From Providencia rettgeri (GTDB lineage Bacteria; Pseudomonadota; Gammaproteobacteria; Enterobacterales; Enterobacteriaceae): DNA of 64,000 bases. Both the position numbers and the translations under genes were made by a program. Under the pieces are notes generated by a model. The model saw nothing but the letters and a program-made list of their open reading frames with translations, searched no databases and was not told the DNA's origin. The DNA lies in contig NZ_CP017671.1 of the NCBI RefSeq assembly GCF_001874625.1, positions 2,914,001-2,978,000 on the forward strand. Direction: 5' to 3'. Below are positions 39,793 through 50,111 of this stretch, piece after piece (within the stretch, counting starts at the first letter, position 1; each line of letters starts with the position of its first letter).

Positions 39793-40545
39793 CTAAGAGG
39801 AAAAACTGCCTTTGAGTTTATAACGATGACCGGGGAACAATAATTTTGTACTGGTGACTATAAATGACTGAGACCAAGTACGACGAGTAATCAGCAAGCA
39901 GGATGCACCTACATTAATTTGCAATAACCTTGCAGCCCGCTCATCTGCCTCGATCGCTTCCACAATGTGCTCACCTTGGGTCAATGGTGCGACCTGAGAT
40001 AAATAATCATGGGGAGTAATAGATAAAAAGTTTTGCTGTAAGTAATCAGGCGCCGCTAGAGCATTAACATACCTATCTTCGATTTGAACAGGGACATCAT
40101 TTTCTAAATGTACAATGATAGAATGAAAAACAGGGGCTCCTAGACTAATATTAAGTTCACTCGCCAATGCTGATGACGCTTGTATTTCTTCAAGCTTAAT
40201 TATACGGCAACTATATTTATGATCCCTCGCAAGGATCTCCGCTTCTATGCTGTGTATTTCGAATAATGCGGATTGCCCCTTAGGCTCTGCAACAAAAGTC
40301 CCAACGCCTTGCAAGCGAACTAATAACCCTTCAGCTGTTAATTCACGGACAGCACGGTTTGCTGTCATTCGGCTACATTGAAATTGGGAGACTAGCTCAG
40401 CTTCAGATGGAATACGGTCATTTGCCTGCCATTGTGCAGTGTGAATTTTCTCAATAATAGACTGCTTAACTTGCAAATATAAGGGAACTGGCGTTCCTGA
40501 TTTATCTTTTTTATTGGCTGTCACAGTGTTTTCCAATTTAATCAT
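39793..40545 (-). CDS. hutC: Histidine utilisation repressor HutC
   Basis: A 250-residue GntR/HutC-family repressor that releases DNA on binding urocanate. The N-terminal winged helix shows LYLQVKQSIIEKIHTAQWQA and SEAELVSQFQCSRMTANRAVREL; the C-terminal UTRA domain shows PVQIEDRYVNALAAPDYL and CLLITRRTWS. It lies between hutI and hutU on the same strand but with gaps of about 280 and 325 bp, so it may have its own promoter. Confidence 0.94.
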   Translation of the reverse strand: MIKLENTVTANKKDKSGTPVPLYLQVKQSIIEKIHTAQWQANDRIPSEAELVSQFQCSRMTANRAVRELTAEGLLVRLQGVGTFVAEPKGQSALFEIHSIEAEILARDHKYSCRIIKLEEIQASSALASELNISLGAPVFHSIIVHLENDVPVQIEDRYVNALAAPDYLQQNFLSITPHDYLSQVAPLTQGEHIVEAIEADERAARLLQINVGASCLLITRRTWSQSFIVTSTKLLFPGHRYKLKGSFSS

Positions 40546-40827
40546 TAAAATCTGAAGGATGTATAGGCTATTTTACGTCACAAAATGTAACTTTAGCTTA
40601 GTACTATCGGGCATTTTTTATCCTGACAGTCGTGAATAAAAGCATCACATTTAATACCCCATTAACGGTATAAATACGCGATGAGATTTTAATAACAACA
40701 AACAAAAATAATCATAGAGTTGCTATACATAATGAATACATACATTACATACAGCAACCAATATATTATTAATTATGGCTATTATTAGCTCAATTTAAAT
40801 GATTTTTTATATTAATACTGACCAAGA

Positions 40828-42066
40828 TTATGGATTACGGTGGGTAATTTCCCCTTCATATACTCGTAAATACAAGGGGTTACTGCCTTGCTCATATATC
40901 ATTTCCACAGGTTCTTGCGCATTCCACACCACAAAATTGGCAATAAACCCCGGCGCTAATTGCCCATGAGTATCTTCTCGCCCTAACGCTTTTGCAGCAT
41001 GGCGGGTCACGCCTGCCCAAATTTCTTCTGGTGTTAACTTAAATAACACAGCCGCCATATTCATAATCATACGTAATGATGCAAATGGGCTTGTTCCTGG
41101 GTTAAAATCGGTTGAAACAGCCATCGGAACTTGGTGTTCGCGTAATAATTCAATAGGTGGCAGTTTAGTTTCTCTTAGAAAATAAAAAGCACCTGGCAAT
41201 AATACTGCAACTGTCCCGCTCGCTTTTAGCGCACGTATTCCTTCAAGATCTAAATATTCAATATGATCAACAGATAGACCATGGTAGCGAGCAACCAATT
41301 CGCTGCCACCTAAATTTGATAGTTGTTCAACATGGCCTTTTACTGGGATACCCAACTGCTGAGCGGCGGCAAATAACTTTTCACTTTGCTTAAGAGAAAA
41401 ACCAACGCTTTCACAGAATACATCAACGGCATCAAATAGACCTTTTTTCCACAGCTCGGGCATGATTTTTTGACAAATTAATTCAATGTATTGATCAGAC
41501 TGGCCTTTGTATTCTTCAGGCACAGTATGCGCAGATAACAATGTTGAACTCACTGAAATTGGATATTCCGCGGCTAAGCGCTTAGCAACTTTTAATTGTT
41601 TCTCTTCATTTTCATAATCAAGGCCATAGCCTGACTTCATTTCAATTGCCGTCACACCCTCGCGAATTAATGCTTCGAGCCTCGGTTTAGCACGGCAAAA
41701 CAACGCGTCCTCACTCATTTTTCGTGTCTCACGGACAGTGGAGTTTATTCCACCTCCTTGAGCACTAATGGTTTCATAGGAAACGCCATTCATTCTTTGT
41801 TCCCATTCCGCGGCACGGTCACCACCAAAAACTAAATGAGTGTGGCAATCAATTAAACCAGGGGTAATTAACCTACCCTTAACATCAATAATTTGGCAGT
41901 CGTTAATTTCAGTATCTTTAGTAGGGACAATGGCAATAATTTGCTTATCACGAACAATTAAATCATGATTTTCGACTAGCCCATACGGTGCTGCTGATCC
42001 TGTACTCATTGTTGCAATGCGGCCATTACGCCAAACTATATCTTGCGGGAGAGTTTTAAATACCAT
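40828..42066 (-). CDS. hutI: Imidazolonepropionase HutI
   Basis: HutI hydrolyses 4-imidazolone-5-propanoate to formiminoglutamate. The 412-residue amidohydrolase has the metal motif [56 protein letters not shown] and the late [15 protein letters not shown]. Its promoter region carries a HutC-type palindrome. The next enzyme, HutG, is not encoded in the window. Confidence 0.96.
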   Translation of the reverse strand: MVFKTLPQDIVWRNGRIATMSTGSAAPYGLVENHDLIVRDKQIIAIVPTKDTEINDCQIIDVKGRLITPGLIDCHTHLVFGGDRAAEWEQRMNGVSYETISAQGGGINSTVRETRKMSEDALFCRAKPRLEALIREGVTAIEMKSGYGLDYENEEKQLKVAKRLAAEYPISVSSTLLSAHTVPEEYKGQSDQYIELICQKIMPELWKKGLFDAVDVFCESVGFSLKQSEKLFAAAQQLGIPVKGHVEQLSNLGGSELVARYHGLSVDHIEYLDLEGIRALKASGTVAVLLPGAFYFLRETKLPPIELLREHQVPMAVSTDFNPGTSPFASLRMIMNMAAVLFKLTPEEIWAGVTRHAAKALGREDTHGQLAPGFIANFVVWNAQEPVEMIYEQGSNPLYLRVYEGEITHRNP

Positions 42067-42126
42067 TAGCTTTTCCTATTGTTGCCAACGTCGGTTTTAT
42101 TCATTTCATTAATGAAAGTATAGATA

Positions 42127-42136
42127 TGTATATACA
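42127..42136. promoter_or_regulatory. HutC-type operator upstream of hutI
   Basis: TGTATATACA about 61 bp upstream of the hutI ATG, identical to the one before hutU and at nearly the same distance from its gene. Confidence 0.7.
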
Positions 42137-42290
42137 ATTAGACTAGCTACCCCCCTGTTGTCAATGCTTACTCGATAAAAGGTTATAAATTTGTTACATA
42201 ACACCAATAATTTGCAATTGTCTCCATTGACCGAAAAAATGGGTTACACTAACGACCAGAAAGATTAATCGCCAAAATGTTATTAAAATT

Positions 42291-42833
42291 ATGAAAAACA
42301 AATTTGGACTTGAAGATGAAGATATTCGTCTCTTTAAAGAAGCCATTAATGGCGCAAAAAAAATTCGTCAGGACCAAGTCCTACACGCGCCTATTCGAGC
42401 AAAAGTAACCCAACCCTCAAGTAAGAAGGTTATCCAAGAGCAAGTTGATGCTTCATTTTATTTTTCGGATGAATTTCAGCCTCAGCTACAAGAGGAAGGC
42501 CCAACCCGTTATTTAAGGCCAGATTCTAACCCTTATGAACTAAAAAAATTGCGGCGTGGTGACTACGTCCCTGAATTATTTTTAGACTTGCATGGCCTAA
42601 CACAAATGGAAGCGAAACAAGAAATTGGCGCTTTGATTGCCGCCTGTAAACGTGAAAATGTTTATTGTGCTTGTATCATGCATGGTCATGGGAAACACGT
42701 TTTAAAACAACAAACACCATTATGGCTTGCACAGCACCCTGATATTATTGCTTTTCACCAAGCCCCTAAAGAATGGGGGGGAAATGCTGCTCTATTATTA
42801 CTTATAGAAACGATGGAGAGCGCTCGTCGTTAA
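42291..42833 (+). CDS. smrB: Ribosome rescue factor SmrB
   Basis: SmrB is the Smr-domain endonuclease that cleaves mRNA at collided ribosomes. The 180-residue protein has an N-terminal ribosome-binding helix region and a C-terminal Smr domain with [17 protein letters not shown] (the DxH motif) and [14 protein letters not shown]. It was formerly called YfcN. In E. coli it is divergent from prmB directly; here the hut block separates them. It converges with sixA; a GAGCGCT/AGCGCTC hairpin (42818-42839) spans its stop codon. Confidence 0.94.
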   Translation: MKNKFGLEDEDIRLFKEAINGAKKIRQDQVLHAPIRAKVTQPSSKKVIQEQVDASFYFSDEFQPQLQEEGPTRYLRPDSNPYELKKLRRGDYVPELFLDLHGLTQMEAKQEIGALIAACKRENVYCACIMHGHGKHVLKQQTPLWLAQHPDIIAFHQAPKEWGGNAALLLLIETMESARR

Positions 42834-42849
42834 GCGCTCATATTATATT

Positions 42850-43332
42850 TTACTTTGCAAATAATAATTGCGATGGGCTCAACATCCATTCAACGTGGCT
42901 TTTCTGGTGTGCCACATCAATTTCAATACAAGCAATAGTTGATGTGGTAAACATTGGTGGTTCTTTGTGTGGGCACAATTCAGACACCAAATAACCCACC
43001 AATGGCAAGTGAGAAACAACTAATATAGCATTGGCACCGAGCACCGCAAGGTCACGGATATGATCAGCAACAAAAACGGCATTCCCTCCTGGTGTCAATT
43101 GCTCTAACACTTCAAATTTGCTTGGTATGTTAAGATATTGGCTAACCACTTCACGTGTTTGCTCAGCCCTTAAATAAGGGCTCACCAATACACAATCAAT
43201 TTTGACCCCTTGATTTTGTAACCACTGAGCCATTAAAACTGACTCATCTTTTCCCTTTTGTGTTAATGGGCGAGCAGCGTCGCTTGCTGCCTGTATCGCT
43301 GCATCGCCATGACGCATAATATAAACTTGCAT
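42850..43332 (-). CDS. sixA: Phosphohistidine phosphatase SixA
   Basis: SixA dephosphorylates histidine-phosphate on phosphotransfer proteins such as the nitrogen PTS component NPr in E. coli. The 160-residue protein starts with MQVYIMRHGDAA, the histidine-phosphatase RHG motif with catalytic His8, and has VSHLPLVGYLVSELC with the second histidine. It is placed after fadJ, as in E. coli. Confidence 0.95.
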   Translation of the reverse strand: MQVYIMRHGDAAIQAASDAARPLTQKGKDESVLMAQWLQNQGVKIDCVLVSPYLRAEQTREVVSQYLNIPSKFEVLEQLTPGGNAVFVADHIRDLAVLGANAILVVSHLPLVGYLVSELCPHKEPPMFTTSTIACIEIDVAHQKSHVEWMLSPSQLLFAK

Positions 43333-43801
43333 AATCCACCATCTGAGTAGCCTACTTAATTAAAGTGACTATTCTTTTTGTTAAGGTAATTGTTGTAAAA
43401 ATAACCATCAGTTGGGGTAAAGTGTGATTCTGCATGAAATGGCCAGCAAAGAAAATGATTTGGGTAGATTTTTGTTGATGTTTTATCTGAAAAATATGCA
43501 TAAAAAAAAGTTATATCTTAAAAACAATCGGTTATAAATCACCTTATACTATCTCTACCACCCATTAGGTAATTAACACCTCTCACCTTATGCCCCAAAA
43601 ATAAACTTGCCTCTTTTAGCCTAACTTTTGCGATAAAGCCCATTGGAAAATAAAGGGTATGACACGCATAATAAAAAACCTGACACCAAGCAAAACGTAT
43701 TAGTATCAGGTTTATATTATTATCTTATTAATTTTTAAAATATTTTTACACCACGGGGAAAACCATAATTCAGTAATCGTTATCCCATCATGTAAGCGAA
43801 G
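43333..43801. other. Spacer between fadJ and sixA
   Basis: A 469-bp AT-rich gap. Apart from the terminator at 43671-43713 and the presumed sixA promoter I see no gene or repeat. Confidence 0.5.
43671..43713 (-). terminator. Terminator of fadIJ
   Basis: On the minus strand AACCTGATAC (43712-43703) pairs with GTGTCAGGTT (43686-43677, one wobble) and is followed by TTTTTATTAT. It lies about 90 bp downstream of fadJ. Confidence 0.85.
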
Positions 43802-45991
43802 CTACTTGTCAGTGTTAACTGAGAAAAAAGTATGGTTTTTTTCAGCCATTTCACACAATAGCTCACAAGGTTGAAACTTCTCACCATGACGCGCGGCGAG
43901 AGAACGTAATGTTTCTACCGTTTTAGCGATACCTAAGCTATCCATATACCTAAATGGGCCACCAAAAAAAGGTGGGAAACCAATACCAAATACAGCCCCT
44001 ACATCACCGTCACGTGCATTTCGAATGATATTTTCATCTAAGCAACGGGCCGCCTCATTGAGCATCATCATAACACAACGCTGTGCAATATCCGCTTTAC
44101 TCAATCGGCTGTTTGGCGTTACCCCTATTAGTGAATAAATGGTTTTATCCACTTGCCGTTTGCTGTTTTTTTTCCAAAACAACAGTTTGCTTGAAGAATG
44201 ACCGTATTCATAAAACCCTTTGCTGTTTTTCTTACCTTTACGCCCGTCTTTGACAACTTTATCAAGTAAATCAGGTGCATTAAAACGCTCACCAAAGCGC
44301 TCGACTAAAATAGGTAAAATTTTGGTTCCGACATCAATACCGACCTCATCCAGCAAATTAAAAGGCCCCAAAGGGAAACCGAACTCAACCAAAGCGCGGT
44401 CGATTTGTTCAATAGACTCACCTTCAACAAGACATTGAGCTGCCTCACATAAATAAGGCGCTAAAATCCGGTTCACATAAAAACCGGCATCGTCCCCGAC
44501 AACAATCGCTGTTTTACCTTGGCGTTTCGCAAAGGCAACCACTGTCGCTATGGTTGTTTCATCCGTCTGCTGGTGAGGGATCACTTCCACCAGCGGCATT
44601 TTATCGACTGGGCTAAAATAATGTAAACCAATAACCTTTTCAGGGTGTGCTGCATTAGCCGCAATCTGATGAATAGGTAATGATGATGTATTAGATGCAA
44701 AAATTGTTTGTTTGGCCGACATTTTTTCAACATCAGTAACCATTTTTCGCTTTAATGCTAAATCTTCGAAAACAGCTTCAATAATGATATCTGAGTTTTC
44801 AAGCCCTTGATAACTTAACGTCCCTGATATTTTAGCCATTACAGCCGCTCGTTCTCGTGCTAATAACCGCCGCTTAACTACCCTCTGAGTGAGTAGATCC
44901 CAGCTATAACGTAGTGCTTGGGCAACACCTTTCTCTGAAATATCTTTAATACGGACAGGTAATTTCCCCTGAAATGCACTAACGTAAGCTATCCCTCCCC
45001 CCATGAGGCCACCACCCAATACCCCCACTTTATTAATTGGCAATGGGTTGGCTTGTGCACCGGATTCATTTTTCAATGAAGTGACGGCAAAAAATAAACT
45101 ACGCAATGCAGCCGACTCTGGTGTCATCACCAGTTCGCCGAAAGCTTTCGCCTCTTCTGCATACCCAGCTTTCAAGCCTTTATTCATCCCTGTTTTCACA
45201 ACATGAATTATTTTTTCAGGTGCAGGATAATGGCCTTTTGTTTTACTTAATACTTTTTGCTTGGCATTTTGAAACACTTTATTACGCAGTAATCGGCTGC
45301 TTAATAACCGTTGTTGCCAATGAATAGCAGGACGTTTAATGCCCCCTTTTTTAACCATGTTAACCGCGACATCTAACAATATGGATTGCGGCACAACGTC
45401 ATCCACTAACCCCATTTTTAGTGCTTGTTTTGCACCTAATTGCCGACCTGTTAGCATTAAATCCAAAGCATGTGGGATACCGATTAACCGAGGTAATCGT
45501 TGGGTTCCACCTGAGCCAGGCAATAGCCCTAATTGTACTTCAGGCACCCCTAGCTTGGTTTTACTATCATTCGAACAAACCCTAGCATGGCAAGCCAATG
45601 CAAGCTCTAACCCACCACCTAAACATGCACCATGAATAGCGGCAATAATAGGTAAAGGGTAATTATCAATTTTATCAAATAATGTATGGCCTTCCTTTGA
45701 CAACTCGCTTGCTTGCGCTTTAGTTTCACAATTCGCAATCATGCTGATGTCCGCACCAGCAATAAAATTGTCTTTTTTCCCTGAGGTAATGACTAAACCT
45801 TTTAACCCCGAAGTGGATTGTGCTTTTTGTAAAATGGCAAGGAATTGTTCAGCAAATTCAGCTTTTAATGTATTGACCTTTTCTTCGGGCACATCAATGA
45901 AAATAACCCCAACATTTTCATTGTAAATTTCTAATTTAAACGCGGGTTGAATAGCCCCTATCGCCAATTCAGTAGTAGAATTTTGTGTCAT
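43802..45991 (-). CDS. fadJ: Fatty acid oxidation complex alpha subunit FadJ
   Basis: FadJ has enoyl-CoA hydratase, 3-hydroxyacyl-CoA dehydrogenase and epimerase activities of beta-oxidation, the anaerobic paralogue of FadB. The N-terminal crotonase domain has [29 protein letters not shown] and [20 protein letters not shown]. The dehydrogenase domain starts with [20 protein letters not shown] and has [19 protein letters not shown] chose the ATG at 45991, which shares a base with the fadI stop (TAATG); the longer open frame adds 16 residues inside fadI. It is 729 residues. Confidence 0.95.
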   Translation of the reverse strand: MTQNSTTELAIGAIQPAFKLEIYNENVGVIFIDVPEEKVNTLKAEFAEQFLAILQKAQSTSGLKGLVITSGKKDNFIAGADISMIANCETKAQASELSKEGHTLFDKIDNYPLPIIAAIHGACLGGGLELALACHARVCSNDSKTKLGVPEVQLGLLPGSGGTQRLPRLIGIPHALDLMLTGRQLGAKQALKMGLVDDVVPQSILLDVAVNMVKKGGIKRPAIHWQQRLLSSRLLRNKVFQNAKQKVLSKTKGHYPAPEKIIHVVKTGMNKGLKAGYAEEAKAFGELVMTPESAALRSLFFAVTSLKNESGAQANPLPINKVGVLGGGLMGGGIAYVSAFQGKLPVRIKDISEKGVAQALRYSWDLLTQRVVKRRLLARERAAVMAKISGTLSYQGLENSDIIIEAVFEDLALKRKMVTDVEKMSAKQTIFASNTSSLPIHQIAANAAHPEKVIGLHYFSPVDKMPLVEVIPHQQTDETTIATVVAFAKRQGKTAIVVGDDAGFYVNRILAPYLCEAAQCLVEGESIEQIDRALVEFGFPLGPFNLLDEVGIDVGTKILPILVERFGERFNAPDLLDKVVKDGRKGKKNSKGFYEYGHSSSKLLFWKKNSKRQVDKTIYSLIGVTPNSRLSKADIAQRCVMMMLNEAARCLDENIIRNARDGDVGAVFGIGFPPFFGGPFRYMDSLGIAKTVETLRSLAARHGEKFQPCELLCEMAEKNHTFFSVNTDK

Positions 45992-47310
45992 TATTCCACC
46001 TCTAAGATCATTGCAGTACCTAAACCACCAGCCGCACATGCAGTGGTCAACCCAAAACCACCACCCCGTCTACGCAGCTCATTTAAAGTTTGCGTAACCA
46101 TCCGCGCCCCTGTTGCCGCAAAAGGATGCCCATAAGCAATAGAGCCGCCCAACACATTAAATTTATCCATATCAATTTCACCAATTGCATTGCTCATTGC
46201 TAGTTTTTCTTGTGCAAACTTACGGCTACCAAACATTTGTATATTCGCCAGCGTTTGTGCAGCAAAAGCTTCATGCATATCAATCAAAGATAAATCTTGT
46301 AAAGACAGCCCTGCCCGTTTCAATGCAATGGGTGTGGCATAAGATGGGCCTAATAGCATGTCTTCCCATACATCAATTGCAGCAAAGGCATAACTGCGAA
46401 TGTAACCTAAAGGGGTGTAACCTAGTGCTTTTGCTCGTGACTCTGTCATCATTAATACTGCTGCTGCGCCATCAGTCAGTGGTGTACTATTAGCCGCAGT
46501 GACACTGCCATGCTTACGGTCAAACGCAGGTTTTAGCTTAGCGTATGATGATAGAACTGAATTAGCGCGAACATTATTATCTTGTGAGTAGGCTTGTTTA
46601 AAAGGCGGCATATATGCCGTCATAACCTCATCATTTAAAGCACCATTTTCCCATGCTTTTGCCGCTAATAAATGCGAACGATGCGCGAGTTCATCCTGTT
46701 GTTCCCGACTGATATGATAGCTTTTAGCCATTTGTTCAGCAGTATCCCCCATGCGAAGCCCTGTGGAGTACTCTGCAACCCCCGGCGCAACAGGCAGTAG
46801 GTCTTTTAAGCGTAATTTTGCTATTAGTGACAGTTTTTGCCCAACAGATTTAGCTTTGCTTAATGCTAATAAGGTCGCTGCTAATTTTTTCGATACCCCG
46901 ATAGGAAGAACAGAGGATGAGTCAGCACCACCAGCAACCCCAACAGAGATATCCCCTACCATCATACTTTGAGCTACATTAACGATCGCTTGAAAGCTTG
47001 TTGCGCAGGCACGAGATACACTATAAGCATCTGTTGAGACACTCATTCCCGTTCCAAGGACTATTTCCCTCGCAATATTAGGGGCTTCTGGCATTTGAAC
47101 AACTTGCCCAAAAACAAGTTGTTCAATTAGGTTTTTATCTAAGTCACTACGCGCTAATAACTCGGCAACAACCGCTTTGCCTAAGTCAACAGCTGCAATC
47201 CCTTGATATGCGGTAGACTGCTTTGCAAATGGTAAGCGTAAACCACTCACAATGGCGATCCTTTCTTTTGTTGGATATGTTTTTTCACCATGGTGGGAAT
47301 GTTGATTCAT
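45991..47310 (-). CDS. fadI: 3-ketoacyl-CoA thiolase FadI
   Basis: FadI is the thiolase of the FadIJ complex. The 439-residue protein has the acyl-accepting cysteine in [19 protein letters not shown], then [20 protein letters not shown] with the catalytic His and [15 protein letters not shown] with the second catalytic Cys. I chose the ATG at 47310, eight residues into the longer open frame, because AGGAGCGACC precedes it. It forms a translationally coupled operon with fadJ, and a FadR-like site lies about 60 bp upstream. Confidence 0.95.
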   Translation of the reverse strand: MNQHSHHGEKTYPTKERIAIVSGLRLPFAKQSTAYQGIAAVDLGKAVVAELLARSDLDKNLIEQLVFGQVVQMPEAPNIAREIVLGTGMSVSTDAYSVSRACATSFQAIVNVAQSMMVGDISVGVAGGADSSSVLPIGVSKKLAATLLALSKAKSVGQKLSLIAKLRLKDLLPVAPGVAEYSTGLRMGDTAEQMAKSYHISREQQDELAHRSHLLAAKAWENGALNDEVMTAYMPPFKQAYSQDNNVRANSVLSSYAKLKPAFDRKHGSVTAANSTPLTDGAAAVLMMTESRAKALGYTPLGYIRSYAFAAIDVWEDMLLGPSYATPIALKRAGLSLQDLSLIDMHEAFAAQTLANIQMFGSRKFAQEKLAMSNAIGEIDMDKFNVLGGSIAYGHPFAATGARMVTQTLNELRRRGGGFGLTTACAAGGLGTAMILEVE

Positions 47311-47367
47311 GGTCGCTCCTGCTAAAAGCAAAATGAAATATAGTTAGATTATTCACTACCGACCCAA

Positions 47368-47384
47368 AGAGGTCTGACCTGTAA
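47368..47384. promoter_or_regulatory. FadR-like operator upstream of fadI
   Basis: AGAGGTCTGACCTGTAA fits the FadR consensus (TGGTCNGACCTNT core) with few mismatches. It would repress fadIJ without long-chain acyl-CoA. Confidence 0.65.
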
Positions 47385-47577
47385 TAATTGTTAACATAAT
47401 ATTCACATTTATCAATGGCTATTGATAAAAAATGCGAGCAAACACGCAACTTAGAGTAAAAATAGGATGGAAAAGATGTGATAAAAAAGACAAGATAAAC
47501 CTTTTACCACACTGAATCTGCCTAAAGGCTATATTCTTGGTGATAAAAGGTCAATTAGGATAGATTCAAACGTTTGA

Positions 47578-47874
47578 TTAACGAAGGCCTAACTGAAAAA
47601 TCAGACTTTCTGCTTCGCAACTAAAAGTAAATTCAGCATTCAATTCAACGCCACCCTCTACCGCATTGATAGAATGGGTAATAACACAAGGGTCTGACTC
47701 AACAGATTTTGCTTTGTCTGTGAGTGTTTTCAACATGGACTCCGCTTCTCCCTGTGTGGCGAAAACATGCTGATACGATGCGGTACAGTCTTTGTTATCT
47801 AACACTGTTCCTACATCCACACAACAGCATGCTGCTGTCTCATCCGCGCTACAACGGTTAATCGCATCAGTCAT
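47578..47874 (-). CDS. yfcZ: YfcZ/YiiS family protein
   Basis: A 98-residue small Cys-rich protein of unknown function. It aligns with E. coli YfcZ along its length: CSADET then CCCVDVGTVLDNKDCTASYQ, and an identical end SLIFQLGLR. I chose the ATG at 47874, 7 nt after GGAG; a TTG four codons upstream overlaps that ribosome site. It is placed between fadI and fadL as in E. coli. Confidence 0.9.
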   Translation of the reverse strand: MTDAINRCSADETAACCCVDVGTVLDNKDCTASYQHVFATQGEAESMLKTLTDKAKSVESDPCVITHSINAVEGGVELNAEFTFSCEAESLIFQLGLR

Positions 47875-48103
47875 TTTACTCTCCAAATAAACAAACTGTT
47901 AAATTGCTATCATAACGCTTAAAAAGTGCTAAAAACTAGTGTGTATCAAAATATATCACTAAAAATTAAACATAAGTTTGATCTTACCCCGCGCTTGCTT
48001 GTTTATTACTCTTAATTGGTCATTTTATGTTGCCATTTTGTTAAATGTGTCGCATTTTTGCAAACGGAATCGAAATAAACACAAAACAAGCTTGCAACAT
48101 ATC

Positions 48104-48120
48104 AGGTGGTCAGACCTATA
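48104..48120. promoter_or_regulatory. FadR-like operator 1 upstream of fadL
   Basis: AGGTGGTCAGACCTATA matches the FadR core TGGTCNGACCTAT. E. coli fadL also has two FadR sites. Confidence 0.72.
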
Positions 48121-48127
48121 CTCTAGT

Positions 48128-48144
48128 AACTGGTCTGATTTGTC
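48128..48144. promoter_or_regulatory. FadR-like operator 2 upstream of fadL
   Basis: AACTGGTCTGATTTGTC matches the FadR consensus AACTGGTCNGATNTGTT almost fully. It lies 24 bp downstream of site 1, so FadR bound at both would sit on the same face of the helix. Confidence 0.75.
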
Positions 48145-48226
48145 ATAGCGGCAAGGGACCCTACAATTCTGCGCTTCTTGCGATAGAAGTCGCTTTATTC
48201 AAATAAAACATAAGAGGGTTTTGGTC

Positions 48227-49546
48227 ATGAGCCAGAAAAACCTGTTTTCTAGATCAGCTTTAGCAATAGCAGTGGCAATCGTCTCCTCCAACGCAGGTGC
48301 AGCTGGTTTTTTGCTTAATGAATATTCCACATCTGCACTGGGGCGCGCGTTTTCTGGGGCTGGTGCAATGGGCGACAACGCAAGTGAGGGAAGCCGTAAC
48401 CCTGCAGCCATGATGTTGTTTGATCGCCCTTCTCTGTCTGTCGGTGCTGTATATATTGACCCAAGTGTTGATATTAAAGGTAAAGGCGGCTCACCATTGG
48501 GTAGCAATACGACAGCAAATGATATCGCACCGAGTGCTGTTGTACCGAATGCTCACTTTATTTTTCCAGTTAATGATAAATGGGCAGTTGGGACTTCAAT
48601 GACCACTAACTTTGGTTTAGCAACTGATTTTAATAAAAACTATGCTGCGGGCCCTATTGGCGGTAAAACAGATCTAAAAACTGTTAACTTAAATTTAAGT
48701 GGCGCATACCGTGTTAATAACAATTTCAGTTTTGGCTTAGGTGTTAATGCAGTCTATGCTGATGCAGAAATCACTCGGCATGCGGGTGATTTAGGTGCTC
48801 TAGCACCAATTATTAGTAAAGGGAAATTACCGGCCTTTCCTGGCAGCACCACTATGGCAAAATTAACAGGTGATGATTGGGGTTATGGTTGGAATGCGGG
48901 TATCTTATACGAAATTAATGATGATAACCGCTTAAGTTTAAGCTACCGTTCTAAAGTTAAAGTTAAGTTTGAAGATGGAAAATTCTCAAATGATATTCCT
49001 AAAGGAATACCAGACCTATACGGTACGGGCGGCGAAAAAGTTAAAGGTAAATTAGACCTTAATCTACCTGACGTTTGGGAATTCTCAGGTTACCACAAAG
49101 TCGCACCTAAATGGGCTCTACACTATAGTGTAGCTTATACAGGCTGGAGTGAATTTAAAGAATTAACCGCCTACCAAAAAAGTGATGGTAGAGAGTTATT
49201 CCATAAACCAGAGCATTTTAAAGATGCATGGCGTTTAGCATTAGGTACTACTTATTTCTATGATGATAACTGGACATTCCGTACCGGTATCGCCTATGAC
49301 CAGACACCTGTACGTTCAGAATACCGTTCAATTTCTATCCCAGACCAAGACCGCTACTGGTTAAGTGCTGGTACAACTTATGCATTCAATGAAAATGCCT
49401 CTGTCGATGTGGGGATTTCTTATATGCATGGTAAGAAAGTCAATATCAGTGAAAAATTGCTGGAACGACCTGGTTCCCCTGTTTATAACTTCAAATCTGA
49501 AGGTTCCGCTTGGTTATATGGTGTAAACTTTAACTACGCTTTCTAA
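48227..49546 (+). CDS. fadL: Long-chain fatty acid outer-membrane transporter FadL
   Basis: FadL is a 14-strand outer-membrane barrel that moves long-chain fatty acids into the periplasm. A signal peptide (about 1-26, ending SNAGA) is followed by [20 protein letters not shown], the N-terminal plug with [20 protein letters not shown], and a C-terminal YGVNFNYAF ending in Phe for BAM insertion. I chose the ATG at 48227 (MSQKNLF, like E. coli MSQKTLF); an upstream start adds two residues. It is 439 residues. Confidence 0.95.
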   Translation: MSQKNLFSRSALAIAVAIVSSNAGAAGFLLNEYSTSALGRAFSGAGAMGDNASEGSRNPAAMMLFDRPSLSVGAVYIDPSVDIKGKGGSPLGSNTTANDIAPSAVVPNAHFIFPVNDKWAVGTSMTTNFGLATDFNKNYAAGPIGGKTDLKTVNLNLSGAYRVNNNFSFGLGVNAVYADAEITRHAGDLGALAPIISKGKLPAFPGSTTMAKLTGDDWGYGWNAGILYEINDDNRLSLSYRSKVKVKFEDGKFSNDIPKGIPDLYGTGGEKVKGKLDLNLPDVWEFSGYHKVAPKWALHYSVAYTGWSEFKELTAYQKSDGRELFHKPEHFKDAWRLALGTTYFYDDNWTFRTGIAYDQTPVRSEYRSISIPDQDRYWLSAGTTYAFNENASVDVGISYMHGKKVNISEKLLERPGSPVYNFKSEGSAWLYGVNFNYAF

Positions 49547-49918
49547 TTTATTAATTTTAGTGAGTATCAGCGGAAACATCCCTGATACTCACTTACCTCC
49601 CACACCTTCACTCCCTAATTAAAATTTCATCTTGACCTCAGCTGTCATTACATGTAAATTAATTGTTAAATAGGTTAGTTTCATTCTATTCATTTCGTCA
49701 TCTACAATTAGCTTTCAAAACTTTACAAGTTTAAGATAAATCGCTTTATATATCATAAAATTAACAGTTACTCTCTGAATGTTCTTATTTGCAAGCACAA
49801 CTTAAGTATGTATCTTATACTTACTCATACACACAAAATATGAGCTGTTTCATCAAACTGTATTAATAATGCTATATCTTAACGCTAGTAATAGCTGTGA
49901 AAATACAAAGAGGCAACA

Positions 49919-49933
49919 ATGACAAAAACGTAG
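49919..49933 (+). CDS. Four-codon leader ORF (MTKT)
   Basis: ATGACAAAAACGTAG, preceded by a near-perfect AAGAGGCAACA ribosome site. Its TAG stop runs into the AGGGGG ribosome site of the 31-residue ORF that follows, suggesting translational coupling. Too short to be a functional protein, and seen only by eye. Confidence 0.35.
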   Translation: MTKT

Positions 49934-49942
49934 GGGGTTTTT

Positions 49943-50038
49943 ATGGGAACACTATTTACTATAGGCTTTATTGGTGTATTAGGGGTAATCGCCTTGATTG
50001 ACACCGTCTCTCAACGAGGAAAGCAAGACAATGATTAG
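49943..50038 (+). CDS. 31-residue single-pass membrane protein
   Basis: ATG at 49943 after TAGGGGGTTTTT opens a frame of MGTLFTIGFIGVLGVIALID followed by a polar tail TVSQRGKQDND. Residues 3-20 are a hydrophobic helix; the C-terminus is charged. The strong ribosome site and clean hydrophobic-then-polar layout argue for a real small protein. I do not match it to a known E. coli small protein. It lies between fadL and the convergent mlaA. Confidence 0.6.
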   Translation: MGTLFTIGFIGVLGVIALIDTVSQRGKQDND

Positions 50039-50046
50039 TTTTTTAT

Positions 50047-50087
50047 TTATCACTCTCTAGTATCAAACGGATACAAGAGAGTGATAA
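50047..50087. terminator. Long hairpin between the small ORF and mlaA
   Basis: TTATCACTCTCT (50047-50058) pairs perfectly with AGAGAGTGATAA (50076-50087); the loop also contains GTATC/GATAC. No T-run follows on either strand, so it may be an mRNA-stabilising or bidirectional structure rather than a strong terminator. Confidence 0.55.
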
Positions 50088-50111
50088 ACCTTCCATGACC
50101 ATATCAATCTA

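Noticed and set aside
50047-50087. Strong rho-independent terminator for mlaA
   Set aside because: The hairpin is perfect, but no T-run follows on either strand, so I list it only as a hairpin with moderate confidence.
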